Part shown: positions 31,587-40,314 of the stretch, one piece after another | Numbering within the stretch: the first letter of the stretch is position 1 | Layout: the number at the start of each line of letters is the position of its first letter | Assembly (NCBI GenBank): GCA_947474705.1 | Contig: CANJJS010000012.1 | Span: 20,930-84,929 of the forward strand | Direction of reading: 5' to 3' | DNA length: 64,000 nt | Origin: Acetobacteraceae bacterium | GTDB taxonomy: Bacteria > Pseudomonadota > Alphaproteobacteria > Acetobacterales > Acetobacteraceae | Translations under genes and position numbers: made by a program | The notes under the pieces: model-generated | The model's input: only the letters and a program-made list of their open reading frames with translations | Told to the model about the DNA's origin: nothing | The model's database searches: none

Positions 31587-33290
31587 TCACTCCGCCGCGG
31601 GCCGCATCACCGCGAGATCGCAGCCTTCGTCAGCCTGTAACACCTGATCGGCGATGATCCGGTCCCAGCCGCGGCCCGGCTTCGCGGGGGGCGACCATGT
31701 CTTCCGCCGTTCGGCCAGAACCGCCTCGTCGACCAGCAGATCGAGCGAACGGTCCTTCACCGACAGCCGGACCCGGTCGCCCGTTTCGATCAGCCCCAAC
31801 GGCCCGCCCGCGGCGGCTTCCGGCGTGATATGCAGCACGATCGTGCCAAAGGCGGTGCCGGACATCCGGCAATCGCTCATGCGTACCATGTCCTTCACTC
31901 CGGCGCGGGCGAGCTTCGACGGAATCGGAAGATATCCGGCTTCCGGCATTCCCGCCGGAGTCAGAGATCCCGCGTTTTTCAAAACCATGATATCGCCCGC
32001 CACGACATCAAGATCCGGATCGTCGATCCGGTTGGCGAGGTCCTCCAACCCGTCGAACACCAGCACGCGGGCCTCGGTTTCGAACAAGGACGGCGTCGCC
32101 GCGCTGCGTTTCAGGATCGCGCCGCGCGGCGCCAGGGACCCGAACAGCGCCACGATCCCGCCGACCGGGGTCACCGGCTCGTCGAACGCCTTGATATAAC
32201 GGCGATCCACGAACTCCGGCTTCGTCAGACGTTCCCGCAGGGAGACGCCGGTGACGTCGATACAATCCATGTGCAGCAAATCCCGCAATTCCCACAGCAG
32301 CGCCTGCATCCCGCCGGCCGAGTGAAAATCTTCCATATATCCTTCGCCGGTAGGTTTCAGATCGACCAGCACGGGCGTCGAATCGGAAAGCACGTTCAGC
32401 CGGTGCAGATCGATCTTGATGCCCAGCCGTCCCGCGACCGCGGTCAGGTGGATCAGCGCGTTGGTGGACCCGCCGAGCGCCAGCAGCACCCGCACCGCGT
32501 TCTCCACCGAGTGTTCCGTGATGATATCGGACGGGCGGATCGGATTTTCGATCAGGCGAACGGCCAGGGCGCCGGCTTCCTCGGCGGCGCGGAGCCGGTC
32601 GGCGTGGACCGCGGGGATTGAGCCGTGTCCGAGCGGGGTCATGCCCAGCGCCTCGGAAATACACGCCATCGTGGACGCCGTGCCCATGACGCCGCAGGTG
32701 CCGGCGGTGGTGGCCAGCCGGCCCTCGATCTGCCCGATCCGCTCTGGCGAAACCGTGCCCGCGCGATACGCGGCCCAGTACCGGCGGCAATCGGTGCAGG
32801 CGGCGAGCCGTTCGCCCTGGAACGGTGTCGCCAGCATCGGTCCGGTGACCAGTTGCACGGCGGGAACGTTGGCGGACGCCGCCGCCATCAGTTGCGCGGG
32901 CACGGTCTTGTCGCAGCCGCCGATCAGCACCGCCGAGTCCATCGGCTGCGCGGTCAGCATCGCCTCCGTGTCGATCGCGGCGAGATTCCGGTAGTGCATC
33001 GAGGTCGGGAACAGCGACGGTTCGCACAGCGACACCGTCGGAAACGCGAGCGGCAGGCCGCCGGCGGCGAGGACGCCGCGCTTCACCGCTTCCACCAGTT
33101 CCGGGACCGTGCGGTGGCAGTTGTTATAATCCGAGCCGGTATCGACGATGCCCACGACGGGCTTGTCGAGCATGGCCTGGGAATAACCCATGGATTTGGC
33201 GAAGGACCGGCGCAGATAAAGCGCGAAATCCTTGTCGCCGTAATTGGCGGTGTTGCGGGCGAGGCCGCGCTTGGGAGGTGTGTTTGTCAT
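31587..33290 (-). CDS. IlvD/Edd-family dehydratase, arabonate-dehydratase-like
   Basis: This 567-residue Fe-S dehydratase has the three cluster Cys ligands at 58 (NNCHRTVPE), 126 (IGGCDKTVP) and 199 (TTAGTCGVMGTASTMAC). The Lys after CD (K128) would be the carbamylated magnesium ligand. The cysteine spacing and the N-terminal CHRTVPELVEAVKRGV are typical of the sugar-acid branch (L-arabonate and related pentonate dehydratases with a [2Fe-2S] cluster), rather than of the branched-chain enzyme IlvD, so I avoid the symbol ilvD. It would convert a pentonate to a 2-keto-3-deoxy acid. ATG 33290 gives the family length; no strong Shine-Dalgarno is visible. Confidence 0.88.
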   Translation of the reverse strand: MTNTPPKRGLARNTANYGDKDFALYLRRSFAKSMGYSQAMLDKPVVGIVDTGSDYNNCHRTVPELVEAVKRGVLAAGGLPLAFPTVSLCEPSLFPTSMHYRNLAAIDTEAMLTAQPMDSAVLIGGCDKTVPAQLMAAASANVPAVQLVTGPMLATPFQGERLAACTDCRRYWAAYRAGTVSPERIGQIEGRLATTAGTCGVMGTASTMACISEALGMTPLGHGSIPAVHADRLRAAEEAGALAVRLIENPIRPSDIITEHSVENAVRVLLALGGSTNALIHLTAVAGRLGIKIDLHRLNVLSDSTPVLVDLKPTGEGYMEDFHSAGGMQALLWELRDLLHMDCIDVTGVSLRERLTKPEFVDRRYIKAFDEPVTPVGGIVALFGSLAPRGAILKRSAATPSLFETEARVLVFDGLEDLANRIDDPDLDVVAGDIMVLKNAGSLTPAGMPEAGYLPIPSKLARAGVKDMVRMSDCRMSGTAFGTIVLHITPEAAAGGPLGLIETGDRVRLSVKDRSLDLLVDEAVLAERRKTWSPPAKPGRGWDRIIADQVLQADEGCDLAVMRPAAE

Positions 33291-33312
33291 GCCCCATGCG
33301 TAGCAAGGCCCA

Positions 33313-33342
33313 GGGGGAGATGGCAAAGGGGGAGATGGCAAA
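33313..33342. repeat. Two tandem 15-bp units
   Basis: GGGGGAGATGGCAAA occurs twice in a row at 33313-33327 and 33328-33342, and a partial third unit (GGGGAAGG) follows. It sits upstream of the dehydratase start and may affect spacing in its promoter; it does not encode an obvious peptide. Confidence 0.7.
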
Positions 33343-33394
33343 GGGGAAGGCGCCGCGTGGCCCGTGTGGGGGCCACGCGGCGCGGCGTTCGCGT

Positions 33395-33658
33395 TCAGCG
33401 CCAGCCGGATTCCTTGTCGCAGGCGGCCCGTTCGGCCGGGTGGGTTTTTTCCCAGGCGGAGATTGGTTGGGTTTCGCTGTCGTTCATTTTGTTATTCATG
33501 CAGGTGCAATATTTCAGGATGACCTCGGGACCGGCTTTGTCGCCGGCATTGTCCGAGGTGCATTGCGCGACCCATTTGGTATCGTCGGGTCCGGCGGACG
33601 CGATTGTGGGGCCGAACGTGGCGGCGGCCAGGAAAAACGCGAAGATGTAGGGTTTCAT
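33395..33658 (-). CDS. Small secreted cysteine-containing protein
   Basis: This 87-residue protein begins with a signal peptide (MKPYIFAFFLAAATFGPTIASA, cut near 22). The mature part of about 65 residues has four Cys in the arrangement C-x(17)-C-x-C-x(25)-C (CTSDNAGDKAGPEVILKYC, TCMNN, AACDKESGW), suggesting two disulfides in the periplasm. I do not recognise the family; similar small alphaproteobacterial proteins with YCTCMNNKM-like motifs are annotated as hypothetical. The coding frame, signal peptide and ATG support a real gene. It runs in the same direction as the dehydratase, 104 bp upstream of that gene's start. Confidence 0.75.
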   Translation of the reverse strand: MKPYIFAFFLAAATFGPTIASAGPDDTKWVAQCTSDNAGDKAGPEVILKYCTCMNNKMNDSETQPISAWEKTHPAERAACDKESGWR

Positions 33659-33872
33659 GCGATCTCTTTCTCTCGGGTTTGTTTCCGTCCCGTCACGGTC
33701 ATTTGGGACGCGGCGACTGTATCGGGTTTGGAACCAATATGCACAGAAAATCCGCCGCCCGTCCGCCTATGGGCCAGGCCGCGCGCGCGATGATATAAAC
33801 AATCCGCCCGGCCCAAAACACCGGAGACCCGCGCCTCCCACCCGGCGCCCAGGCATCCAGACGGAGGACCCG

Positions 33873-35267
33873 ATGACAGATCTCGCCATCCTGACCGCGA
33901 CCGAGTTGTTGGCGCTTTACCGTTCCGGCCAGGCCTCGCCCACCGAGGCCGCGAAGGCGGTCCTGGCCCGGATCGATCGGTTGAACCCCGCCCTGAACGC
34001 TTTCTGCCATCTGGCGCCAGAGCAAACCCTCGCCAGCGCCGCGGACTCCACCGAACGGTGGCGCCTGGGCGTACCCAAGGGGCCGCTGGACGGCGTGCCC
34101 GTCTCCATCAAAGACCTGATCCTGACCAAGGGCTGGCCCACCCTGCGCGGCAGCCGCACCGTCGATCCCAACCAGCCCTGGGGTACCGACGCCCCCGCGG
34201 CCGCCCGCCTGCGCGAGGCCGGCGCCGTCCTTCTCGGCAAAACTGCGACGCCTGAGTTCGGCTGCAAGGGCGAAACCAACTCACCGCTGACCGGTCTGAC
34301 CCGCAACCCCTGGAACACCGAGAAAACCCCCGGCGGCAGTTCCGGTGGCGCCGCCGCCGCCGTCGCCGCCGGCCTCGGCCCCCTGGGCATTGGCACCGAC
34401 GGCGCCGGCAGCGTGCGCATCCCCGCCGCTTTCTGCGGCAATTTCGGCCTGAAACCCAGCTTCGGACGCGTGCCCGCCTACCCGCTCTCGCCCATGGGCA
34501 GCGTCGCCCATATCGGCCCCCACACCATGAGCGTCGCCGACGCCGCGCTCGCGATGAACGTCCTGAAGCAACCAGATGCCCGCGATTGGACGTCGCTCCC
34601 GCCCGACCGTTCCGACTATACGATCGGGCTCAACGACGGCATTCGCGGCCTGCGAATCGCTTGGTCGCCAACCCTTGGCTACGCCAAAAACGTCCACCCA
34701 GAGGTCGCCGCCGCCTGCGATCGGGGCGCGCGGTTGCTGGCCGAACTGGGCGCGCATGTCGAAGCCGTGGACCCCGGCTTCACGGACCCACTGGAGATCA
34801 GCGCCCACCTCTGGTTCGCGGGGACCCGTGCCATCTGGGACACGCTGACGCCCGTGCAACGGGAGGCCGCGGACCCCGATTTCGCGGCGCAGGCGGCACG
34901 CGGCGCGGCGATCGACATGCTGGAAGTTCAGCGCCTTACGCTGCGCCGAATCGAATTGGGCTCACACATGCGCCAGTTCATGGAACGTTACGACCTGCTG
35001 GTCACGCCCGCCGTCGCGGTGCCCGCCTTCGACGCGAAACCGGCGGGGCACCGGGAAATGACACTGGAAAACTTTCTGGGCTGGACGCCCTTTTCCTACC
35101 CATTCAACCTGACCCAGCAACCCGCCTGCACCATACCCTGCGGCCTGACCTCCGACGGTCTGCCGATCGGGCTGCAATTGGTGGGGCCAATGTTCGCCGA
35201 CGCGCTGGTCCTGCGCGCGGCCCGGGCCTTCGAATCCGCGCGCCCGATCCCGCGTCCGGCGATCTGA
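33873..35267 (+). CDS. Amidase (amidase signature family)
   Basis: This 464-residue enzyme has the Ser-cisSer-Lys triad of the amidase signature family: Lys80 in VSIKDLIL, cis-Ser156 in TPGGSSGGAAA, and Ser180 in GIGTDGAGSVRIPAAF. The usual TGGS box reads DGAGS, a tolerated variant. It hydrolyses an amide to acid and ammonia; closeness to other catabolic genes suggests a xenobiotic or aryl amide, but GatA function is excluded by the absence of gatB/gatC neighbours. ATG 33873 has GGAGG about 7 nt upstream. The 3' end is 30 bp from the convergent aldo/keto reductase. Confidence 0.9.
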   Translation: MTDLAILTATELLALYRSGQASPTEAAKAVLARIDRLNPALNAFCHLAPEQTLASAADSTERWRLGVPKGPLDGVPVSIKDLILTKGWPTLRGSRTVDPNQPWGTDAPAAARLREAGAVLLGKTATPEFGCKGETNSPLTGLTRNPWNTEKTPGGSSGGAAAAVAAGLGPLGIGTDGAGSVRIPAAFCGNFGLKPSFGRVPAYPLSPMGSVAHIGPHTMSVADAALAMNVLKQPDARDWTSLPPDRSDYTIGLNDGIRGLRIAWSPTLGYAKNVHPEVAAACDRGARLLAELGAHVEAVDPGFTDPLEISAHLWFAGTRAIWDTLTPVQREAADPDFAAQAARGAAIDMLEVQRLTLRRIELGSHMRQFMERYDLLVTPAVAVPAFDAKPAGHREMTLENFLGWTPFSYPFNLTQQPACTIPCGLTSDGLPIGLQLVGPMFADALVLRAARAFESARPIPRPAI

Positions 35268-35272
35268 ACGCC

Positions 35273-35295
35273 GGGCCGGTCCACCAGACCGGCCC
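35273..35295. terminator. Bidirectional terminator-like hairpin
   Basis: GGGCCGGTC (35273-35281) and GACCGGCCC (35287-35295) form a perfect 9-bp stem with a 5-nt loop, in the 29-bp gap between convergent stops (35267 and 35297). Confidence 0.65.
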
Positions 35296-35296
35296 G

Positions 35297-36289
35297 TCAG
35301 CCTGCTTTGGCCGTCGCCCGCTTCGCCGCGGAAAACGGCGGCAATTCCAGCCCGACCCCGCGCAGATGGCTGAACAGCGTCCGCAGCGTCTCCCGATCCG
35401 CCACCGGCAATGGCGGGCTCAGGATCGAGGCGATGTTCGCCTTCAAATGCGCCGGATCCCCCGTGCCGAACAACACGACATCCACCCCCGGCTCGTGCCG
35501 GACGTAACGATACGCCGCGTCCGTCACCGACGTCGCACCCTCCGGATGGATCAGAAAATTCAACGGCGAGTCCGTCGCCGCCAGCTCCGCCGGCACCAGC
35601 CCCTTCGCGGCGAGGTCCTTCATCGTGTCCGCCAATTGTTGGGGACGCGCGAAGATGCTCCGCACCGCGAACATCATCAGCGTCCCCACCCGGTTCTTCA
35701 GCGTCAGCGGAAAGACTTCGTCCCGCGCCACCTGTGCCATCAGGTTGAACGCGAACATCGCGGTATCCCACGGGGTATCCGCCGTGGACGCGGCCTTGCG
35801 CATCATGTGCTGTTCGTGATCGTTCGGCGATGTCTCGGTGATCCCAAGAAACCGGAATTTCCCTTTTTCCTTCTCTCGCAGCAGCGCCGGGGCGATCTCG
35901 TTCCGCACGAAATCATAGGCGGCGGGCGGTACGGCATGGAGCTGAAACACATCCACGTAATCCAGACCCAGCCGGGTCAGCGATCCATCCAGACTTTCCA
36001 GAATCTTCGCGACACTGAACGCTTTGTCCTCCGGCGGCTTCGACGCCTTGGTGCAAACCACGACACTGTCCCGGTTCACGCCCCGCAGCGCCTTGCCGAC
36101 GATCGGCTCGGTCCCATACACCGCCGCCGTGTCGATGAGATTGATGCCGAGGTCCATCGCCTGGCGGATGATCCCCACCGCGTGATCCTCGGATTGCCCC
36201 GTGCCGATTCCGATGCGGCTGAAACCGCCCGTGCCCAGTCCGGCGACGCTGACCCGTAGGCCGGTGCGTCCGAGCGTGGTGTAGTCCAT
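35297..36289 (-). CDS. Aldo/keto reductase
   Basis: This 330-residue NADPH-dependent TIM-barrel oxidoreductase has the AKR tetrad Asp53 and Tyr58 (DTAAVYGTEPIVG), Lys81 (CTKASKP) and His118 (VFQLHAV). LGTGGFSRIGIGTGQS at the N terminus and GITETSPND later are typical of the bacterial D-threo-aldose-dehydrogenase-like branch. The start MDYTTLGRTGLRVSVAGLG at 36289 is the usual family start; longer in-frame sequence upstream overlaps the divergent glycerophosphodiesterase region and is not part of the gene. It may reduce an aldehyde or oxidise an aldose. Confidence 0.9.
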   Translation of the reverse strand: MDYTTLGRTGLRVSVAGLGTGGFSRIGIGTGQSEDHAVGIIRQAMDLGINLIDTAAVYGTEPIVGKALRGVNRDSVVVCTKASKPPEDKAFSVAKILESLDGSLTRLGLDYVDVFQLHAVPPAAYDFVRNEIAPALLREKEKGKFRFLGITETSPNDHEQHMMRKAASTADTPWDTAMFAFNLMAQVARDEVFPLTLKNRVGTLMMFAVRSIFARPQQLADTMKDLAAKGLVPAELAATDSPLNFLIHPEGATSVTDAAYRYVRHEPGVDVVLFGTGDPAHLKANIASILSPPLPVADRETLRTLFSHLRGVGLELPPFSAAKRATAKAG

Positions 36290-36340
36290 CGCGAGCCTCC
36301 CCCAATATTCCCTCCCGGCGTTTATACAGAGGAACGGACC

Positions 36341-37219
36341 ATGCCGCGACACATCGACATCGTCGGCCATCGCGGTGCCCGCGGCCTGTTTCCCGAAAAC
36401 ACCCTGGAAGGCTTTCGCGCCGCCTTCGATCTGGGCGTGCGACGGTTCGAACTGGATGTCGGCCTGACCGCGGACGGCGTGCCCGTGGTGACCCACGACC
36501 TCCGTCTGAACCCGGCGATCGCCCGAGACCCGGCCGGACCCTGGCTGAACGGTCCCGGCCCGGCGATCCACGCGCTGACCTCGGCCGAACTGCGCGGCTT
36601 CGACGTCGGCCGCATCCGCCCAGCAACCGCATATAACCTGCTGTTCCGCCACCAAAAAGGCCAGGACGGCCTCCGCGTCCCCACTTTGGACGCGGTCCTG
36701 CGCGCGTTGCCCGATGCCAGTTTCATTGTCGAACTGAAAACCGATCCGCGCCACCCGGACCTGACCGCCGATCCCATCCACATGGCCGAAGCCACCCTCG
36801 CCACCATCGACGCGGCCGGCGCCACTGGCCGCGTCGTCGTCGAATCCTTCGACTGGCGCGGCCCCCGCCACATCGCCCGCACCCGCCCGGACATCCCCCT
36901 GGCCTGGCTCACCAGCGAGGAAACTGTTGGAAACGCCGCCCTCTGGTGGGACGGCGAAACCCCCGTCCGTTACGGCAGTTCCATCCCCGCCGCCGTCGCC
37001 GCCCAATCTCCCGCTACCATCTGGGCGCCCGCCCATGCGACCCTGACACACCGCCTCGTCGCCGAGTCCCATGATCTGGCCGTGCGCGTCCTGCCCTGGA
37101 CCGTGAACCGCCGCCTGGCCATGCGGCGGTTGATCCGCTGGGGCGTGGACGGACTGATCACCGATCGCCCGGATATCGCGATGCGCGTGGTGGGGGAGAG
37201 GAGAGCTCCCTCCCATTAG
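36341..37219 (+). CDS. Glycerophosphodiester phosphodiesterase
   Basis: This 292-residue TIM-barrel enzyme has the GDPD catalytic elements: His10/Arg11 in VGHRGARG, Glu19 in PENTLEGF, Glu37/Asp39 in FELDVGLT, and His52 in VVTHD. The VELKTD motif supplies the fourth metal Glu. It hydrolyses glycerophosphodiesters to sn-glycerol 3-phosphate and an alcohol. There is no signal peptide, so it is the cytoplasmic UgpQ-like form. No ugp transport genes are adjacent. It is divergent from the aldo/keto reductase with 51 bp between starts. Confidence 0.9.
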   Translation: MPRHIDIVGHRGARGLFPENTLEGFRAAFDLGVRRFELDVGLTADGVPVVTHDLRLNPAIARDPAGPWLNGPGPAIHALTSAELRGFDVGRIRPATAYNLLFRHQKGQDGLRVPTLDAVLRALPDASFIVELKTDPRHPDLTADPIHMAEATLATIDAAGATGRVVVESFDWRGPRHIARTRPDIPLAWLTSEETVGNAALWWDGETPVRYGSSIPAAVAAQSPATIWAPAHATLTHRLVAESHDLAVRVLPWTVNRRLAMRRLIRWGVDGLITDRPDIAMRVVGERRAPSH

Positions 37220-37242
37220 CGGAGTTTCAACCCTTTTCGCCG

Positions 37243-37800
37243 ATGCTTCTTGCGCACGGCGGAAAGTTAACTTATATATCAATTCACTTGGCGAGGCGAC
37301 TTCACGACCTGACCCAAACAGGCCAGATCGTGCCCTTTCGCCCCACCAGCCGGCATCCCGCCCGGCGGCGGCTTTATCTGGCGGGGCAGGCGATTGAAGA
37401 CTTCAACGATCGAGGTTCGGCGGTGAACACGCTGGTCGGCGCGGGTGCAATCGAGGCGGCGATGGCCCGCTGGGTCTTGGGCGGCCGCATCTACGGCAAC
37501 GGCCGCCGAGGCCTGTTTCTCACCCGGCTAAAACCGCCACCACCGGAAATCTGGGAGATACGCGTGACCGAACACACCCCTCAGGCCCGTTTGTTCGGCC
37601 GTTTCGCTGAACCGGATACGCTTATCCCGACCAACCTCCACACCAGAGGCCATCTCGGCAAAGCCACCTCCCAGGCCTGGGCCTTCGCCATGGCTTCGTG
37701 CGCCCGCTCCTGGGACCGCCTGTTTCCAAACCAGCCCGCCTTCGCGGGCCCGTCCATCCACGATTACATCTCGGAGAATTGCGATGACTTCCCCATCTGA
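37243..37800 (+). CDS. Toxin-like partner of an XRE regulator (unrecognised family)
   Basis: The longest frame is 185 residues from ATG 37243; a GTG at 37330 would give 156 residues and would place the AT-rich promoter-like stretch (37250-37278) in front of the gene. The core ARWVLGGRIYGNGRRGLFLT, then EIWEIRVTEHTPQARLFGRF and the end SIHDYISENCDDFPI, has the beta-strand-rich look of RelE/HigB-type or gp49-like toxins (WEIRV plus R-x-F/GRF). I cannot name a family with certainty. It overlaps the HTH gene by 17 nt, which is typical of toxin-antitoxin operons with the toxin gene first (higBA order). Confidence 0.7.
   Translation: MLLAHGGKLTYISIHLARRLHDLTQTGQIVPFRPTSRHPARRRLYLAGQAIEDFNDRGSAVNTLVGAGAIEAAMARWVLGGRIYGNGRRGLFLTRLKPPPPEIWEIRVTEHTPQARLFGRFAEPDTLIPTNLHTRGHLGKATSQAWAFAMASCARSWDRLFPNQPAFAGPSIHDYISENCDDFPI
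37250..37278 (+). promoter_or_regulatory. Candidate sigma70-type promoter for the toxin-antitoxin-like pair
   Basis: TTGCGC at 37250-37255 and TATATA at 37273-37278 are separated by 17 nt, in the only AT-rich stretch nearby (TTAACTTATATATCAATTCA). If used, it would imply the downstream gene begins after about 37285, for example at GTG 37330. Confidence 0.4.
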
Positions 37801-38131
37801 CCTCCGTCCCCTCGAGGGCCGGGAGCAGGGCGACTACGGCTTCGCCCGCGTGCGCGACCAGGCCTTCGACGCCATCCAAACACTGTGGCGCCGCCGCCGC
37901 GCCGAAGGCATGCGCCAAAAGGACATCGCCGAATTTCTGGGCCGCGAACCCGCCTGGGTGTCGCGCAACCTCAGCGCCCCCGGAAACTGGACACTGCGCA
38001 CCTTCGGAGAATTCATGCAGGCGCTCGGCGGCGAGGCGGAAATCAAGGTTTTCGCCATCGAAGATAAAACGGAAAGGTCACGCAATCACGACGCCTACGA
38101 CGGGTACCTCCCCGCCGCGCCAGCCGAATGA
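37784..38131 (+). CDS. XRE-type helix-turn-helix protein, antitoxin-like
   Basis: This 115-residue protein has an HTH at about residues 36-75 (RRAEGMRQKDIAEFLGREPAWVSRNLSAPG), in which RQKDIAEFL and PAWVSRNL are helices 2 and 3 of an XRE/Cro-like fold. The N-terminal part has an acidic/aromatic segment and the C terminus is a loosely structured tail (KTERSRNHDAYDGYLPAAPA). Its start lies inside the preceding gene (17-nt overlap), so the two are translated from one mRNA. It should bind DNA, likely its own operon promoter, and could neutralise the upstream partner. Confidence 0.8.
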   Translation: MTSPSDLRPLEGREQGDYGFARVRDQAFDAIQTLWRRRRAEGMRQKDIAEFLGREPAWVSRNLSAPGNWTLRTFGEFMQALGGEAEIKVFAIEDKTERSRNHDAYDGYLPAAPAE

Positions 38132-38183
38132 AACCGATCCCGTGCCGCGGTCACGCCCGAAACCCCGCGCCGGGTGAGGCCGC

Positions 38184-39200
38184 CTAAGCCCCCACCCGCT
38201 TCGCCTCGATCGTCGCACCCGGCGCATGCGTCAAATGACACGCCGAGGAATGCCCGCCGCCCACCTCCCGCAACACAGGCTCCTCCGTCTTGCACCGGTC
38301 GAACGCGAACGGACACCGCGTATGAAACCGGCACCCCGGCGGCGGATTGATCGGCGAGGGCACATCGCCCGTCAGAATAATCCGGTTCCGCGGCGCCGTC
38401 GGATCCGGCACCGGCACCGCCGACAACAACGCCCGCGTATACGGATGATGCGAGGTCGCGAACAACGTCCGCCGGTCGCAAATCTCGACGATCTTGCCCA
38501 GATACATCACGGCCACGCGATGCGTCAGATGCTCCACCGTCGCGAGATCGTGACTGATGAACAGCAGCGCCAGACCCAGCTCGTCCTGCAGATCGACGAG
38601 CAAATTGATGATCTGCGCCTTGACGGACACGTCCAGCGCGGAGACCGCCTCGTCGCAAATGATCAGATCGGCGCCCGGCGCCAGCGCCCGCGCGATGCCG
38701 ATGCGCTGCCGCTGCCCGCCGGAAAACTCGTGCGGAAAGCGCCAGATCGAATCGCGGGGCAGCCGGACCTTGTCCATCAGCGCCTCGACCCGCTCGGTCA
38801 CTTCCGCGCGGCTCTTGGCGAGTCCGAAATTCGTGATCGGTTCCGCCAGAATGTCGCGCACTTTCATGCGCGGATTCAGGCTGGAGAAGGGGTCCTGGAA
38901 CACCACCTGCATCCGCTGGCGCATCGGGCGCAGCTTCGACGCCGGCATGTTGTCGATTCGCTCGCCGTCCAGATACACCTCGCCATCGGTGATCGGGTAA
39001 AGCCGCAGCAAGGCCTTGCCCACGGTCGACTTCCCGCAACCGGACTCGCCGACGATCGACAGGGTCTCGCCCTTGCGAATGTCGAACGACACGCCGTCGA
39101 CGGCATAGACATGGCCCGTGGTCAGCCCCATCAGGCCGCCATGAATCGGAAAATGCTTTTTGAGGTTCTTGACCTCGAGCAGGGGACGGGCGTCGCTCAT
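38184..39200 (-). CDS. Dipeptide/oligopeptide ABC importer ATPase (DppF/OppF type)
   Basis: This 338-residue ATPase has Walker [10 protein letters not shown], signature [15 protein letters not shown], Walker B LIICDEAVSALDVSV and the switch His of LFISHDLATVEHL. The C-terminal Cys-rich oligo_HPY domain (GCRFHTRCPFAFDRCKTEEP) has the spaced cysteines seen in DppF/OppF, some of which bind an Fe-S cluster. It is the last gene of the importer A-B-C-D-F, which is transcribed leftward from 43.75 kb. 118 bp separate it from the DppD-type gene; a short palindrome lies there. Confidence 0.93.
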   Translation of the reverse strand: MSDARPLLEVKNLKKHFPIHGGLMGLTTGHVYAVDGVSFDIRKGETLSIVGESGCGKSTVGKALLRLYPITDGEVYLDGERIDNMPASKLRPMRQRMQVVFQDPFSSLNPRMKVRDILAEPITNFGLAKSRAEVTERVEALMDKVRLPRDSIWRFPHEFSGGQRQRIGIARALAPGADLIICDEAVSALDVSVKAQIINLLVDLQDELGLALLFISHDLATVEHLTHRVAVMYLGKIVEICDRRTLFATSHHPYTRALLSAVPVPDPTAPRNRIILTGDVPSPINPPPGCRFHTRCPFAFDRCKTEEPVLREVGGGHSSACHLTHAPGATIEAKRVGA

Positions 39201-39261
39201 GCGGAGAGTCCTGGAATGCGGGCCGCGCTGGCGCGTGCCATGACGCGGGAAGGCGTGCCGT

Positions 39262-39286
39262 GCCCGGCGGCCCGGACGGGCCGGGC
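39262..39286. repeat. Short GC-rich hairpin related to dispersed palindromes
   Basis: GCCCGG and CCCG halves at 39262-39274 pair with CGGGCCGGGC at 39277-39286 through a 3-nt bulge. It lies between the two ATPase genes and is followed by CATGACG, as in the 18-kb element. It may be a partial copy of that family. Confidence 0.45.
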
Positions 39287-39318
39287 CATGACGGGGGCGG
39301 AGAAGGAAGCCGCGCCGG

Positions 39319-40311
39319 TCATGCGGAGATCCGGCGTTCGGCGTGGTGGCAGGCGACCAGATGGCCCTCCGCTTTCAATTCGATCGCGGGCGCGACCGTC
39401 CGGCACAAATCGGTCACCATCTCGCAGCGTCCCGCGAAGGGGCAGCCCACGATGCGCTGCCGCAGACTGGGCACAAGACCTGGAATTTCGGCCAGCTTTT
39501 CGCGGCCATGGCCCTCCTCCAGAGACGACCCCAGCTTCGGCACCGCCCCCAACAGCCCCCGCGTGTACGGATGCATCGGGTTCTTGAAGACCTCGAAGAC
39601 GCTGGCCTCTTCCACCTTGCGGCCCGCGTACATGACGATGACCCGCTCCGCCATTTCCGCGACCACGCCCAGATCGTGGGTGATCAGCATGATGGCGGAC
39701 CCAAGCCGCGTCTTCAGATCGCGCATCAGGTCCAGAATCTGCGCCTGAATGGTCACGTCCAGCGCCGTCGTCGGCTCGTCTGCGATAAGCAGCCGCGGAT
39801 TGCAGGCCAGCGCCATCGCGATCATCACGCGCTGGCGCATACCGCCCGACAACTGATGCGGATACTCTTTGACGCGGCGCGCCGGTGCCGGAATGCCGAC
39901 CAGGGTCAGCATCTCGATCGCCTTTTTCTCCGCGTCGGCGGCGTTCATCCCCTGATGGAGCTGCACCGTCTCGCCGATCTGCTTCCCAACGGTCAGCACC
40001 GGGTTCAGACTCGTCATCGGCTCCTGGAAGATCATGGAGATCGCGTTGCCGCGGATATCCCGCATCTCCGGCTCGGGCAGCGTCAACAGATCGCGGCCCT
40101 CGAACTTGATGCTGCCTTTGATCTTGCCCGGCGGCTCCTGGATCAACCGCAGGATGGACATCGAGGTGACGGATTTCCCGCACCCGGATTCCCCCACGAT
40201 CGCCACCGTTTCGCCGGAGTCGACGTGGAACGAGATCCCCTCGACAGCGCGGACGATGCCGCCCGGCGTGGCGAAATGTGTCTGGAGATTCTCGACTTCA
40301 AGAAGTGCCAT
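39319..40311 (-). CDS. Dipeptide/oligopeptide ABC importer ATPase (DppD/OppD type)
   Basis: This 330-residue ATPase contains Walker [10 protein letters not shown], the signature [15 protein letters not shown], Walker [16 protein letters not shown] and the HDL switch ([12 protein letters not shown]). The C-terminal region [15 protein letters not shown] is the oligo_HPY cysteine motif. It pairs with the F-type ATPase downstream to form the heterodimeric motor of the importer. Its start is 3 nt after the permease stop at 40315, so it is in the same operon. Confidence 0.94.
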   Translation of the reverse strand: MALLEVENLQTHFATPGGIVRAVEGISFHVDSGETVAIVGESGCGKSVTSMSILRLIQEPPGKIKGSIKFEGRDLLTLPEPEMRDIRGNAISMIFQEPMTSLNPVLTVGKQIGETVQLHQGMNAADAEKKAIEMLTLVGIPAPARRVKEYPHQLSGGMRQRVMIAMALACNPRLLIADEPTTALDVTIQAQILDLMRDLKTRLGSAIMLITHDLGVVAEMAERVIVMYAGRKVEEASVFEVFKNPMHPYTRGLLGAVPKLGSSLEEGHGREKLAEIPGLVPSLRQRIVGCPFAGRCEMVTDLCRTVAPAIELKAEGHLVACHHAERRISA

Positions 40312-40314
40312 GGA

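Noticed and set aside
31587..33290. Assignment as IlvD of branched-chain amino acid synthesis
   Set aside because: The cysteine spacing and N-terminal pattern fit the sugar-acid dehydratase branch, and no ilv or leu gene is near.
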